This document shows, piece after piece, positions 1-5,054 of a stretch of DNA of 10,315 bases. The notes below the pieces were generated by a model. It did no database searches. It saw only the letters and a program-made list of their open reading frames with translations, and had not been told where the DNA came from. The DNA lies in assembly GCA_030040725.1 (NCBI GenBank), contig JASHTD010000122.1, positions 1 to 10,315 on the forward strand. The letters are read 5' to 3'. This DNA is from Candidatus Sulfotelmatobacter sp. (GTDB lineage: Bacteria > Acidobacteriota > Terriglobia > Terriglobales > Acidobacteriaceae). The position numbers and the translations under genes are program-made. The first letter of the stretch is position 1; each line of letters begins with the position of its first letter.

Positions 1-813
1 GACAAAATGCGCCTCCTAGTCACACTGGAATTTCAAGGCGGAAGTTCGGGGAATGCCAAGCTTGAGCTGCCCTCAGAGTGGGCTGGACAAACACAAGTAG
101 AAAAATCCATTACCCAACTGAGTGTGCTTTCTGAGGGAACTACGATCACGGATACGGCATTGCCGTTTGAAAAGCAATTGCACTTTACTTCAGGGTCGAC
201 TGTTCGGATCTCATACATCTTGGAGCAAGACTGGCATGGTGCCCTCGATAGTGGTACGCGGTTCCGTGCAGACCTATCGCCAAGTTACTTCCACATCATC
301 GGCATTACGTCGCTGGTTCATCCTAAGATAGATGACTCTTGCATGGTCAACGTCAACTTCGATTGGCAGGGGTTGCCGACTGGATGGTCTCTTGCGTCCA
401 GTTTCGGAACGGACGACCGACACCAATCCTTCCATGGCTTTTGGCGCGATGCAGTGCATTCACTCTTTGTTGGCGGCGATTACCGAATCTACCGCACCGA
501 AATTTCGGGTAACGTTCTCAACTTTGCGATAAGGGGGAAATGGAATTTCACCGACAAGGAATGGGTTTCCAGCGTTAGCAAGATCATCGAGTTCGAGCGA
601 ACATTCTGGCACGACAACGGGTTTCCGTATTTTCTTGTGACGCTGACTCCCTTCGATCAGGATCATGGCAGCACTGGAGGCACGGCACTGACAGGTGCGT
701 TCATGATACACTTGTCACGCTTGGACGGCCTTACGCCCACGACCCTCGAAACGCTCGCACACGAGACATTTCACGGATGGAATCCTCTTAGGATATCCTT
801 CGGTGTGATGTAG
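1..813 (+). pseudogene. M61-family (glycyl aminopeptidase-like) metallopeptidase, truncated at both ends
   Basis: The frame is open from base 1 (the first Met codon is at 7), so the true start and any signal peptide lie left of the window. The protein begins with a beta-rich stretch resembling the M61 N-terminal domain. It then runs into a catalytic-domain signature: an STGGTAL segment (around residue 223 from the Met at 7), followed by LAHETFHGWNP, which holds the HExxH zinc motif (H252, E253, H256). M61 enzymes are zinc aminopeptidases of about 500-600 residues, usually exported, with a third zinc-ligand Glu and a PDZ domain after the HExxH. Here the similarity stops at about 786-795, where the frame enters an IS remnant on the opposite strand and hits a stop after a few unrelated residues. 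Without the third ligand and C-terminal half it should be inactive. The family call rests on motif recognition. Confidence 0.75.
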
Positions 814-1640
814 CCAATGGCGCTGTTCAAGCGGATCTCGTTGTAATGCGCGACGTAATCCTGCACCAAGCGCAGCGCATCGTCCAGGGAAAGCGGTGTT
901 CCGGGCCGGATGCACTCACTCTTCAGCGACTTGTGCCAGCGCTCGATTTTCCCGTTCGATTGGGGGTAGTAGGGTGATGTTCGAACATGCGTCATGCCAG
1001 AGATTCGAATGAACTCTTTGAAGTCGCGTGCGATGAACTGCGGCCCGTTGTCGGAGATGATACGCGGCCTTGCCTCCGGATATTTTTCCTTGGCGCGTTC
1101 CAGAATTACTTCAATGTCGGTCTCCCTCATCGACTCACGCAAGCCCCAGTCCACGATTGAACGACTGTACCCATCCAAAACGCTGCACAAGTAATAAAAG
1201 GTGCCGCAGACGTTGATATAGGAAATATCTATATGCCAATGTTGGTGCGGCTGGAGCGGCTGTTCGAAACCCTTTCCTTTTCCCGATGGCTTCGCTCTCC
1301 ACCGTGAGAGCAGTCCTGCTTGCTTCAACACTCGCCAAACACTCGCCGGGCTAACAGCGACAACGTCAGCATCGAGCATCATGAACGTCAATCGCCGATA
1401 GCCTTCCATCGGATTCTTCAGATGGAAATCGATGATCGCTTCCTTTTCCCACAGCTCCAACCAGAAATCGCGGGGAACCCAACCGTTGTGCTCGTTGACG
1501 CACCCGTAACGCTGCCGCCAGTCATAGAACTTGCTGGCAGTCACGCCCAGCCAATGAATGAATCGTCCGACGCCGATCTCGGTTTTCTCCGACCGGCGCC
1601 GGACGAAATCTACCAGTTGGTCCCGCACGTCATGCGGCAC
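771..1640 (-). CDS. IS3-family transposase OrfB (DDE integrase core), C-terminally truncated
   Basis: This is the catalytic half of the transposase. An N-terminal HTH_21-like region (EGYRRLTFMM, VSPASVWRVLKQAGL) precedes an rve/DDE core with all three acidic residues visible: D in WHIDISYI, D in IISDNGPQFIA and E in SNGKIERWHKSLK. The frame starts at a GTG at 1640 but lies -1 to orfA and is probably made mainly as an OrfAB fusion by frameshifting. Relatives that I recall continue about 30-40 basic residues after the ..SAIGYxTPKDxLAG motif. Here the protein ends DILRGFHP because the last codons are read from the antisense of the peptidase gene. The DDE core is intact, but loss of the C-terminus and the right inverted repeat suggests a dead copy, though a trans effect cannot be excluded. 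Confidence 0.9.
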   Translation of the reverse strand: MPHDVRDQLVDFVRRRSEKTEIGVGRFIHWLGVTASKFYDWRQRYGCVNEHNGWVPRDFWLELWEKEAIIDFHLKNPMEGYRRLTFMMLDADVVAVSPASVWRVLKQAGLLSRWRAKPSGKGKGFEQPLQPHQHWHIDISYINVCGTFYYLCSVLDGYSRSIVDWGLRESMRETDIEVILERAKEKYPEARPRIISDNGPQFIARDFKEFIRISGMTHVRTSPYYPQSNGKIERWHKSLKSECIRPGTPLSLDDALRLVQDYVAHYNEIRLNSAIGYITPKDILRGFHP

Positions 1641-1651
1641 CCAGTTGCCAG

Positions 1652-1966
1652 TTAGAGTTCCCCAAGTGTTTTTTTTAGCGCGATGTGCTCCGCCATCAAC
1701 TCAGCCAGGACTTCGTCCTTGGTCTGCACCTTCTTCTCCAAAAACTCAATCCGTTTCTGCTTCTCCTCCACCTGGCGGTGGGGACGCTCCTGAGCCTGAA
1801 ACGCTGCTGCCCCGTTCTCGAAGAACTCCTTTTGCCAGCGGTAGAACACCGTTGGCCGCAAGCCCAGTTCCTCACAAAGATCGGAGACGGGCACGTGGTC
1901 CAAAAGGTGGCGCCTCAAGATCGCAACTTTCTCTTCTGCGGTGTAATGCTTCCGTTCCTTCCTCAT
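1652..1966 (-). CDS. IS3-family transposase OrfA (HTH_Tnp_1 / leucine zipper)
   Basis: This 104-residue DNA-binding subunit starts with a HTH_Tnp_1 domain (about residues 5-55; YTAEEKVAILRRHL and the recognition helix in LRPTVFYRWQKEFF). A basic/heptad region follows (about 60-104; VEEKQKRIEFLEKKV with spaced Leu/Ile) that should form the multimerising coiled coil. The ATG at 1966 has a GGAG Shine-Dalgarno at 1974-1977 (7-base spacing), which is masked by a hairpin. It ends 11 bp before the orfB start, with an A8 run just before its stop. In IS3 elements OrfA alone represses or modulates transposition, while the OrfAB fusion is the transposase. The gene appears complete. Confidence 0.92.
   Translation of the reverse strand: MRKERKHYTAEEKVAILRRHLLDHVPVSDLCEELGLRPTVFYRWQKEFFENGAAAFQAQERPHRQVEEKQKRIEFLEKKVQTKDEVLAELMAEHIALKKTLGEL
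1669..1676 (-). promoter_or_regulatory. Programmed -1 ribosomal frameshift site (A8) between orfA and orfB
   Basis: On the minus strand the end of orfA reads CTA AAA AAA ACA CTT GGG, a run of eight A. A -1 slip there continues into the orfB frame (..K K N T W G T L T G N W V P H D V) without a stop, giving an OrfAB fusion. A 5-bp perfect hairpin (CCGCA/TGCGG, plus coordinates 1623-1637) lies downstream and may help. This matches the A_AAA_AAA slippery sites known from IS3-family elements. Function is inferred. Confidence 0.75.
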
Positions 1967-1967
1967 A

Positions 1968-1997
1968 CGTTCGCTCCGCTATCTTAACGGAGGAACG
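1968..1997 (-). promoter_or_regulatory. Hairpin masking the orfA ribosome-binding site
   Basis: In minus-strand RNA the arms CGTTCCTCCG (1997-1988) and CGGAGCGAACG (1978-1968) pair over 10 bp with one bulged C and a 9-base loop. The right arm contains the GGAG Shine-Dalgarno of orfA and ends one base before its ATG. A transcript reading into the element from outside would fold with the RBS hidden, a protection against read-through known from other IS elements. Confidence 0.6.
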
Positions 1998-2023
1998 CTT
2001 TCTCCATTTCCATCTGAGGCAGG

Positions 2024-2308
2024 ACAAAAGCAAAGTACATTGGGCTGCGCTTTCACGATCTGCGTCGAACAGGGATTCGCAACATGTCGAGAAAGGGAAT
2101 CCCAGAGAAGGTCGGAATGCTCATCAGCGGGCACAGAACTGACAGTGTGTATCGCAGATACAACATCGTCGATATGGAAGTGCTGAAGAGCGCGACGGCG
2201 AAAATAGAGGAACATCAACGTGAGATTGTCGAAGCCGAGAACAACCATAGAATAGCCATAGTCGGCACCGAAAACGGCTTAGATGACAAAGGGAAGCCGA
2301 TCAACTAG
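2024..2308 (+). pseudogene. Tyrosine recombinase/phage-type integrase, C-terminal fragment
   Basis: The frame is open from just after the IS end. It reads GLRFHDLRRTGIRNM (2042-2086), the box II H-x-x-R motif of tyrosine recombinases, then ISGHR and VYRRYNIV with the catalytic Tyr, and a charged C-terminal tail. The first usable ATG (2084) lies after the HxxR box, so a product from there would lack that Arg. The N-terminal arm-binding and core-binding domains and the first catalytic Arg are missing, replaced by the IS. It ends 27 bp before tRNA-Leu, the kind of neighbourhood expected for the integrase of a genomic island. It is probably the remnant of an integrative element broken by the IS and later deletion. 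Confidence 0.85.
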
Positions 2309-2311
2309 ACT
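2283..2311 (+). promoter_or_regulatory. Candidate sigma70-type promoter of tRNA-Leu
   Basis: ATGACA (2283-2288) and TAGACT (2306-2311) are separated by 17 bp, each close to the consensus hexamers. Transcription would start near 2318, just upstream of the tRNA 5' end at 2336. The -10 box overlaps the stop codon of the recombinase fragment, so the tRNA promoter lies inside DNA that codes for, or came with, the recombinase tail. Confidence 0.5.
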
Positions 2312-2335
2312 GAAAAATCAAGGACTTCCATCCGC

Positions 2336-2423
2336 GCCGGGATGGCGGAACTGGCAGACGCAGCGGACTCAAAATCCGCCGGTACTTAGTACCTTGGGGG
2401 TTCGACTCCCCCTCCCGGCACCA
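2336..2423 (+). tRNA. tRNA-Leu (anticodon CAA)
   Basis: The sequence folds into a complete class II tRNA. The acceptor stem is GCCGGGA / TCCCGGC (7 bp) with an encoded CCA end (discriminator A, 2420-2423). The anticodon stem GCGGA/TCCGC encloses the loop CTCAAAA, giving anticodon CAA (reads UUG). A long variable arm (GGTAC..GTACC) and a T-arm GGGGG TTCGACT CCCCC are present. The length is 88 nt including CCA. The long variable arm and anticodon agree with leucine. No mismatches are seen in the main stems, so it looks functional despite the broken recombinase just upstream. No second copy of its 3' end was found in the window. Confidence 0.97.
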
Positions 2424-2501
2424 ACTCGGTTCGCTTAAGCAACTCTGGTTACTTCCCGCCTCCCTTGGATCGGAACTGCGAGGAACTACGCAGACTGCAA
2501 T

Positions 2502-2541
2502 AAAAAAACGTCCCAGATTCGAGATCTGGAACGTAATTTTT
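2502..2541. terminator. Bidirectional intrinsic terminator after tRNA-Leu
   Basis: The stem ACGTCCCAGAT (2508-2518) pairs with ATCTGGAACGT (2524-2534), with one mismatch and loop TCGAG. It is flanked by A7 on the left (2502-2508) and T5 on the right (2537-2541). It can end transcription of the tRNA on the plus strand and of the hypothetical gene at 2686-3462 on the minus strand. Confidence 0.75.
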
Positions 2542-2542
2542 A

Positions 2543-2582
2543 AGCAGCGCGTTTGAACATCCCCGAATGTTCTAACGCTGCT
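2543..2582. other. Second long imperfect hairpin downstream of the terminator
   Basis: AGCAGCG (2543-2549) and CGCTGCT (2576-2582) enclose a second perfect pair, GAACAT (2555-2560) and ATGTTC (2567-2572), giving a long stem with a small internal bulge. No T-run follows on either strand, so it is not a classical terminator. It may shield RNA 3' ends from the minus-strand gene. Apart from this, nothing recognisable is seen between 2583 and 2685. Confidence 0.45.
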
Positions 2583-2685
2583 CGTGAACAAGCGTAGATT
2601 CAACAACGCATAAGGTAAATGGCCCGTGCGTGCCGCCAAGAGCCACGTCCGAGCCATTATTGGGGAAGGGCAACGCCGATTCAGG

Positions 2686-3462
2686 TCAGGACTTTGCCGT
2701 GTGTATATTCAGTACGTAGCCCTTCGAGGCAGGGTCGAAGAAAAGAGACCAATAAAGATTTCGCCCTGGGGCTTGCAAACTTTGAATCAAAAGCTCGCGG
2801 GCCGGAACCTTGCCTCCTCCGCCGATCTTCACTTGAGTGAATGTCACCAGAGCTTTTGGCAATATGCCCACAGAGACCGAAGCGTGGTTCTGCACTGCGA
2901 GCACATGACACAGCAGATTGATAGTATCGGCGATCGTCCTCTGTCGAGCCGGCAAAGTCACAGGCGTGTCGAGCAGGGGTTGTCGTGGCGATATCTCGTT
3001 CGCCCGGTTGCGAGCGGATGTGCCCACAACATCGAAGCGTCCTTCGCTCGTACGCCGCACCTCAAATCGACCGGGGTTCGGACTCTGGTTGTATGCATCC
3101 ACGATCAGGTGGAGGGTTTGCTCCTCAAGCGGAGAACGAACAGGAAACTCGACATGGAAGATTCCGCCGGCTGGAAGTAGCGAGTGCGACGGATCGTCAT
3201 GACTCTCGACGATGTCAACATTCGACGTGTACGCCGGGTCCTCGTAGTTAACCGCCCATCCATATTTATGCCGCAGAGCATCGAGGGCTTGGAGCAGGGG
3301 ACGTGGGCTGTTCGCGGTGATGTGGACTGCTTCGGTCGTTTCCGTGATCGACGCCTGTCGCAGATAAGAAGTATCCCTCTGAGGAACGATCTGCGCGAAT
3401 CCCATCGACAGAAAGATCACAGGCATGAGACCTGCACGGTATATTCGGTACAAAACGTTCAT
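2686..3462 (-). CDS. Secreted protein of unknown function (Acidobacteria-type hypothetical)
   Basis: The protein has 258 residues. A short basic N-region (MNVLYRIYR) and a hydrophobic core up to about residue 23 (FAQ) look like a signal peptide, so it is probably exported. Around residues 53-75 is PRPLLQALDALRHKYGWAVNYEDPAY. A second stretch from about 170 (TLPARQRTIADTINLLCHVL) leads to RELLIQSLQAPGRNLYWSLFFDP. These recall the small alpha/beta STN-like domains found before secretins and TonB receptors, but this is only an impression. I have seen similar hypothetical proteins in Acidobacteria; no function can be assigned. The start at 3462 is preferred because starting at the Met at 3426 would destroy the signal peptide, although no strong Shine-Dalgarno is visible. 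Its 5' side faces the small gene at 3634 across a 171-bp divergent region with a palindrome. Confidence 0.75.
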   Translation of the reverse strand: MNVLYRIYRAGLMPVIFLSMGFAQIVPQRDTSYLRQASITETTEAVHITANSPRPLLQALDALRHKYGWAVNYEDPAYTSNVDIVESHDDPSHSLLPAGGIFHVEFPVRSPLEEQTLHLIVDAYNQSPNPGRFEVRRTSEGRFDVVGTSARNRANEISPRQPLLDTPVTLPARQRTIADTINLLCHVLAVQNHASVSVGILPKALVTFTQVKIGGGGKVPARELLIQSLQAPGRNLYWSLFFDPASKGYVLNIHTAKS

Positions 3463-3491
3463 CGCAATGAAATTCAGGCTGACGAATTGAT

Positions 3492-3506
3492 TTCGCTTAC
3501 AGCGAA
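3492..3506. promoter_or_regulatory. Palindrome in the divergent promoter region, possible operator
   Basis: TTCGCT-TAC-AGCGAA is a perfect 6-bp inverted repeat with a 3-bp spacer. It lies 30 bp upstream of the minus-strand gene start and 62 bp upstream of the -35 box of the plus-strand gene. The size and position fit a repressor dimer site. The binding protein is unknown. Confidence 0.35.
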
Positions 3507-3567
3507 CCGATTCTACCCTTGATCTGAAATGTGAATCCTAAACTTTGAGGCTAATGCATTCGGAGTT

Positions 3568-3596
3568 TTGCCAGAAGGTGCGCGGCGGAGTATAAG
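3568..3596 (+). promoter_or_regulatory. Sigma70-type promoter of the small gene at 3634
   Basis: TTGCCA (3568-3573) and TATAAG (3591-3596) are 17 bp apart, both close to consensus. The start point should be near 3603. This supports translation from 3634 and excludes the upstream in-frame codon at 3568, which lies inside the -35 box. Confidence 0.6.
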
Positions 3597-3633
3597 ATCG
3601 GCGAATTGTTTCTTAATAAGGAGACGTTCTCGA

Positions 3634-3933
3634 ATGGAGACCCAGCCGATTGTAGCGGTTGACGCCGAACAACAATGGATCGCAAAATACAGACGCGCCA
3701 TCGAGGCTAACATCCCGGCTCCGCATTCGCGAGGCGCTCCTCTGAGGAAACGCATCACGGAAGCACTCGAGAAAGTGCTGTCGAGCGTCGACGAAATAAT
3801 CGAGTCATGCGCTCGTGTAAAATCGCCACACGCTAAAACCGCAGTCAAGCGTAGGGCCATGCAAATCGATCATTCCAAACTCCGCCCACATGGCCTGACG
3901 GTTGGCAAATCCACACGCGAGCAGGCAAGCTAA
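3634..3933 (+). CDS. Small basic alpha-helical protein of unknown function
   Basis: The 99-residue product has no signal peptide, membrane segment or cysteine cluster; one Cys is present. The middle (about residues 31-60, PLRKRITEALEKVLSSVDEIIESCARV) is predicted helical and amphipathic, and the C-terminal part is rich in Lys, Arg and His. The ATG at 3634 has an AAGGAG Shine-Dalgarno at 3618-3623 with 10-base spacing and a good promoter upstream. It looks like a separately transcribed cytoplasmic protein. The family is not recognised. The strong translation signals and the terminator-like hairpin after it argue that the gene is real. Confidence 0.7.
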   Translation: METQPIVAVDAEQQWIAKYRRAIEANIPAPHSRGAPLRKRITEALEKVLSSVDEIIESCARVKSPHAKTAVKRRAMQIDHSKLRPHGLTVGKSTREQAS

Positions 3934-3949
3934 GTACTCGGACGAGCCA

Positions 3950-3972
3950 CTAACCCAGCTGGTTAGCCTTTT
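3950..3972 (+). terminator. Weak intrinsic terminator after the small gene
   Basis: CTAACC (3950-3955) and GGTTAG (3961-3966) pair around loop CAGCT and are followed by CCTTTT. The short stem and four T suggest a modest terminator separating the small gene from the regulator's control region. Read on the minus strand, 3949-3957 (TGGGTTAGT) also resembles the CGGGCTAGT repeats nearby. Confidence 0.45.
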
Positions 3973-3986
3973 CAGGTAGGCAGGAA

Positions 3987-4009
3987 CGGGCTAGTTCGTT
4001 CGGGCTAAT
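3987..4009 (+). repeat. Tandem CGGGCTAGT-like repeats upstream of the luxR-type promoter
   Basis: CGGGCTAGT (3987-3995) and CGGGCTAAT (4001-4009) form a direct repeat with a 14-bp period. They end 24 bp before the TTGACA box at 4033, where an activator would bind. The same motif recurs at 4906-4944 before the next gene. Their role as operator sites is inferred. Confidence 0.55.
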
Positions 4010-4032
4010 GTAAGAATTCCACCTTTTTCCTA

Positions 4033-4061
4033 TTGACAGCGTATTCCTCTGTTGGCAGAAT
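4033..4061 (+). promoter_or_regulatory. Candidate promoter of the LuxR-type regulator
   Basis: A perfect TTGACA (4033-4038) is followed after 17 bp by CAGAAT (4056-4061). Transcription would start near 4068, giving an unusually long leader of about 265 nt before the proposed GTG at 4333. The imperfect -10 box fits a promoter that needs activation. Confidence 0.5.
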
Positions 4062-4067
4062 TCTGGC

Positions 4068-4332
4068 CATCGATTCATTAACTGTTCCTCCCCCGGGGAA
4101 CGTGCGGCGGTGTTTTTACTTTCCCCCGGGAAAAATACCTGCCTGTTGGGATCAACTGCAATTGGAAAATTGCTTGGCGGTGAAGAAAAACGCTTGGAGA
4201 ACAAGCGGCTAACGATAGCTGCGCCGAGCAAAGGGACCCCGTAAAAGGTCGACAAGAGGTGAAGGTAGGTTGCCTCCGTCGCGAAGCATGTGCGATGGAA
4301 AGAGGACTTTGCGCGAAAAAAGGGGGACCAAA
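4068..4332 (+). other. Long structured 5' leader of the regulator gene
   Basis: No credible protein-coding gene lies here; the minus-strand frame covering it is the shadow of the regulator. Besides the twin palindromes, two perfect small hairpins are visible: GCAATT-GGAA-AATTGC (4158-4173) and CGCTTG-GAGAA-CAAGCG (4191-4207). No known riboswitch consensus is recognised. The region may be a regulatory leader, or simply spacer DNA if a closer promoter exists. Confidence 0.35.
4084..4131. repeat. Twin CCCGGG palindromes with 33-bp spacing
   Basis: Two G/C-rich near-palindromes, TTCCTCCCCCGGGGAA (4085-4100) and TTTCCCCCGGGAAA (4120-4133), share TCCCCCGGG and have centres 33 bp apart, about three helical turns. 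They flank a T-rich stretch just downstream of the expected start point. They could be paired operator sites or RNA hairpins in the leader. Confidence 0.45.
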
Positions 4333-4875
4333 GTGCATACGGATCCAATCCTTCCGGGATTGATAGTGACCGACGCTTCGCTGGCAGTGATTGCGTATAA
4401 CGGCGAGGCTCTTCAGATTCTGACTTATCCTGCCCAGCCGTCGGAGATTCGCCACCTTGATAGCTGGCTGTCAAACAAGATTCGCAGCGATCTCGCCCGG
4501 CGCCAATCTCCGTTTCGATTCGTGGAAGAATTTCGTTCCGCGAGAAGGAAGTATCTTTGCCGTTCGTTTTCACTCGACCTGAAAGCAAACAACGGGAACG
4601 GTTCGTCTTCGGGAAGCGAATGGCAGATCGTGATGCTGGAACGGACGAGCACCGACGCTGTCAAGCTTACGCAACTTTCGGAGCGTTTCGGCTTGACCGC
4701 TCGCGAACAGGAAACAGTGCGGCACCTTCTAAAGGGATTCACAAGCAAAGAAATCGCCCAACGCATGGACATCAGCCCGAATACAGTAAAGGCGTTCTTG
4801 CGTCTGGTGATGGTGAAGATGAACGTTTCGACGAGATCGGGAATCATTGGGCAGATCGTCGGTTCCGGGAATTGA
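4333..4875 (+). CDS. LuxR-type transcriptional regulator with PAS-like sensor domain
   Basis: The N-terminal half (about residues 1-110 from the GTG) resembles a PAS sensor: LPGLIVTDASLAVIAYNGEAL at the start and the strand EWQIVMLERTS at its end. The C-terminal part (about 121-176) is a clear LuxR/GerE helix-turn-helix: LTAREQETVRHLLKGFTSKEIAQRM, then SPNTVKAFLRLVMVKM. There is no receiver domain and no acyl-homoserine-lactone-binding domain, so it is a one-component regulator whose ligand or partner is unknown. I prefer GTG 4333 (180 residues) because AGGGGG lies at 4321-4326 with 6-base spacing. ATG 4288 and TTG 4270 are in frame but poorly placed relative to Shine-Dalgarno sequences. CGGGCTAGT-like repeats both upstream of its promoter and upstream of the next gene suggest that it controls itself and its neighbour. 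Confidence 0.88.
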   Translation: MHTDPILPGLIVTDASLAVIAYNGEALQILTYPAQPSEIRHLDSWLSNKIRSDLARRQSPFRFVEEFRSARRKYLCRSFSLDLKANNGNGSSSGSEWQIVMLERTSTDAVKLTQLSERFGLTAREQETVRHLLKGFTSKEIAQRMDISPNTVKAFLRLVMVKMNVSTRSGIIGQIVGSGN

Positions 4876-4905
4876 ATGGTACGAACCAGCGCAGCTTAGT
4901 GAGAT

Positions 4906-4944
4906 CGGGCTAGTACGGGCGGGACTAGTACGTATCGGATTAGT
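4906..4944 (+). repeat. Three CGGGCTAGT-like direct repeats upstream of the Cys-rich gene
   Basis: CGGGCTAGT (4906-4914), CGGGACTAGT (4920-4929) and CGGATTAGT (4936-4944) are spaced by 15 bp when aligned on TAGT. A degenerate CTTAGT at 4895-4900 continues the series upstream. The array ends 13 bp before the candidate -35 box at 4957. The same motif is duplicated before the luxR-type gene. This is a likely multi-site activator-binding region; the binding protein is inferred. Confidence 0.6.
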
Positions 4945-4956
4945 GCATCTGGAGAC

Positions 4957-4984
4957 TTGTGAGTTTTGGTTTTGGGGCTAGAGT
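4957..4984 (+). promoter_or_regulatory. Candidate promoter of the Cys-rich secreted protein gene
   Basis: TTGTGA (4957-4962) and TAGAGT (4979-4984) are separated by 16 bp, each 4/6 to consensus. The start point should be near 4991, 64 bp before the ATG. The weak boxes directly behind the CGGGCTAGT array fit an activator-dependent promoter. Confidence 0.5.
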
Positions 4985-5054
4985 ACAGGACGCGCCATTC
5001 GCCGAGCTCACCTCCCCAGCTTGGCAGCGTAACTCTGTCAGGAGAATAATCACA

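Larger units (their letters stand above)
786..2025 (-). mobile_element. IS3-family insertion sequence, right end deleted
   Basis: The element carries orfA and orfB of an IS3-type transposase on the minus strand, joined by an A8 slippage site. The left end is probably near 2023-2026: read on the minus strand it would start TGTCCTGCCTCAG, a TG..-type terminus usual for IS3 elements. No copy of this sequence is found around 700-830 where the right repeat should be, and orfB runs straight into the peptidase gene. The right end is therefore missing, target-site duplications cannot be found, and the copy should be unable to move by itself. The exact left boundary is inferred from where recombinase-like coding sequence resumes. 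Confidence 0.8.

Noticed and set aside
700..830. Right terminal inverted repeat of the IS
   Set aside because: No counterpart of the proposed left end TGTCCTGCCTCAG is present here; the end is deleted.
1558..2142. Plus-strand open frame across the IS
   Set aside because: It is antisense to orfA and orfB, whose HTH and DDE motifs are certain.
2400..2423. Attachment-site direct repeat of the tRNA-Leu 3' end
   Set aside because: No second copy of the T-arm/acceptor sequence was found elsewhere in the window.
2626..3180. Plus-strand open frame of 184 codons
   Set aside because: It is antisense to the exported hypothetical gene and has no RBS; the minus-strand frame has a signal peptide and better composition.
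4270..4332. Longer N-terminus of the LuxR-type regulator from TTG 4270 or ATG 4288
   Set aside because: The Shine-Dalgarno-like AAGGTAGG touches the TTG and is too far from the ATG, while GTG 4333 has one well placed. ATG 4288 cannot be fully excluded.
3950..4588. Long minus-strand open frame of 212 codons across the regulator leader
   Set aside because: It overlaps the luxR-type gene antisense, has no recognisable domain and covers a promoter and terminator; it is a shadow frame.
4895..4950. CRISPR-like array
   Set aside because: The repeat units are only 9-10 bp, degenerate and about 15 bp apart with no spacers; they look like protein-binding sites.
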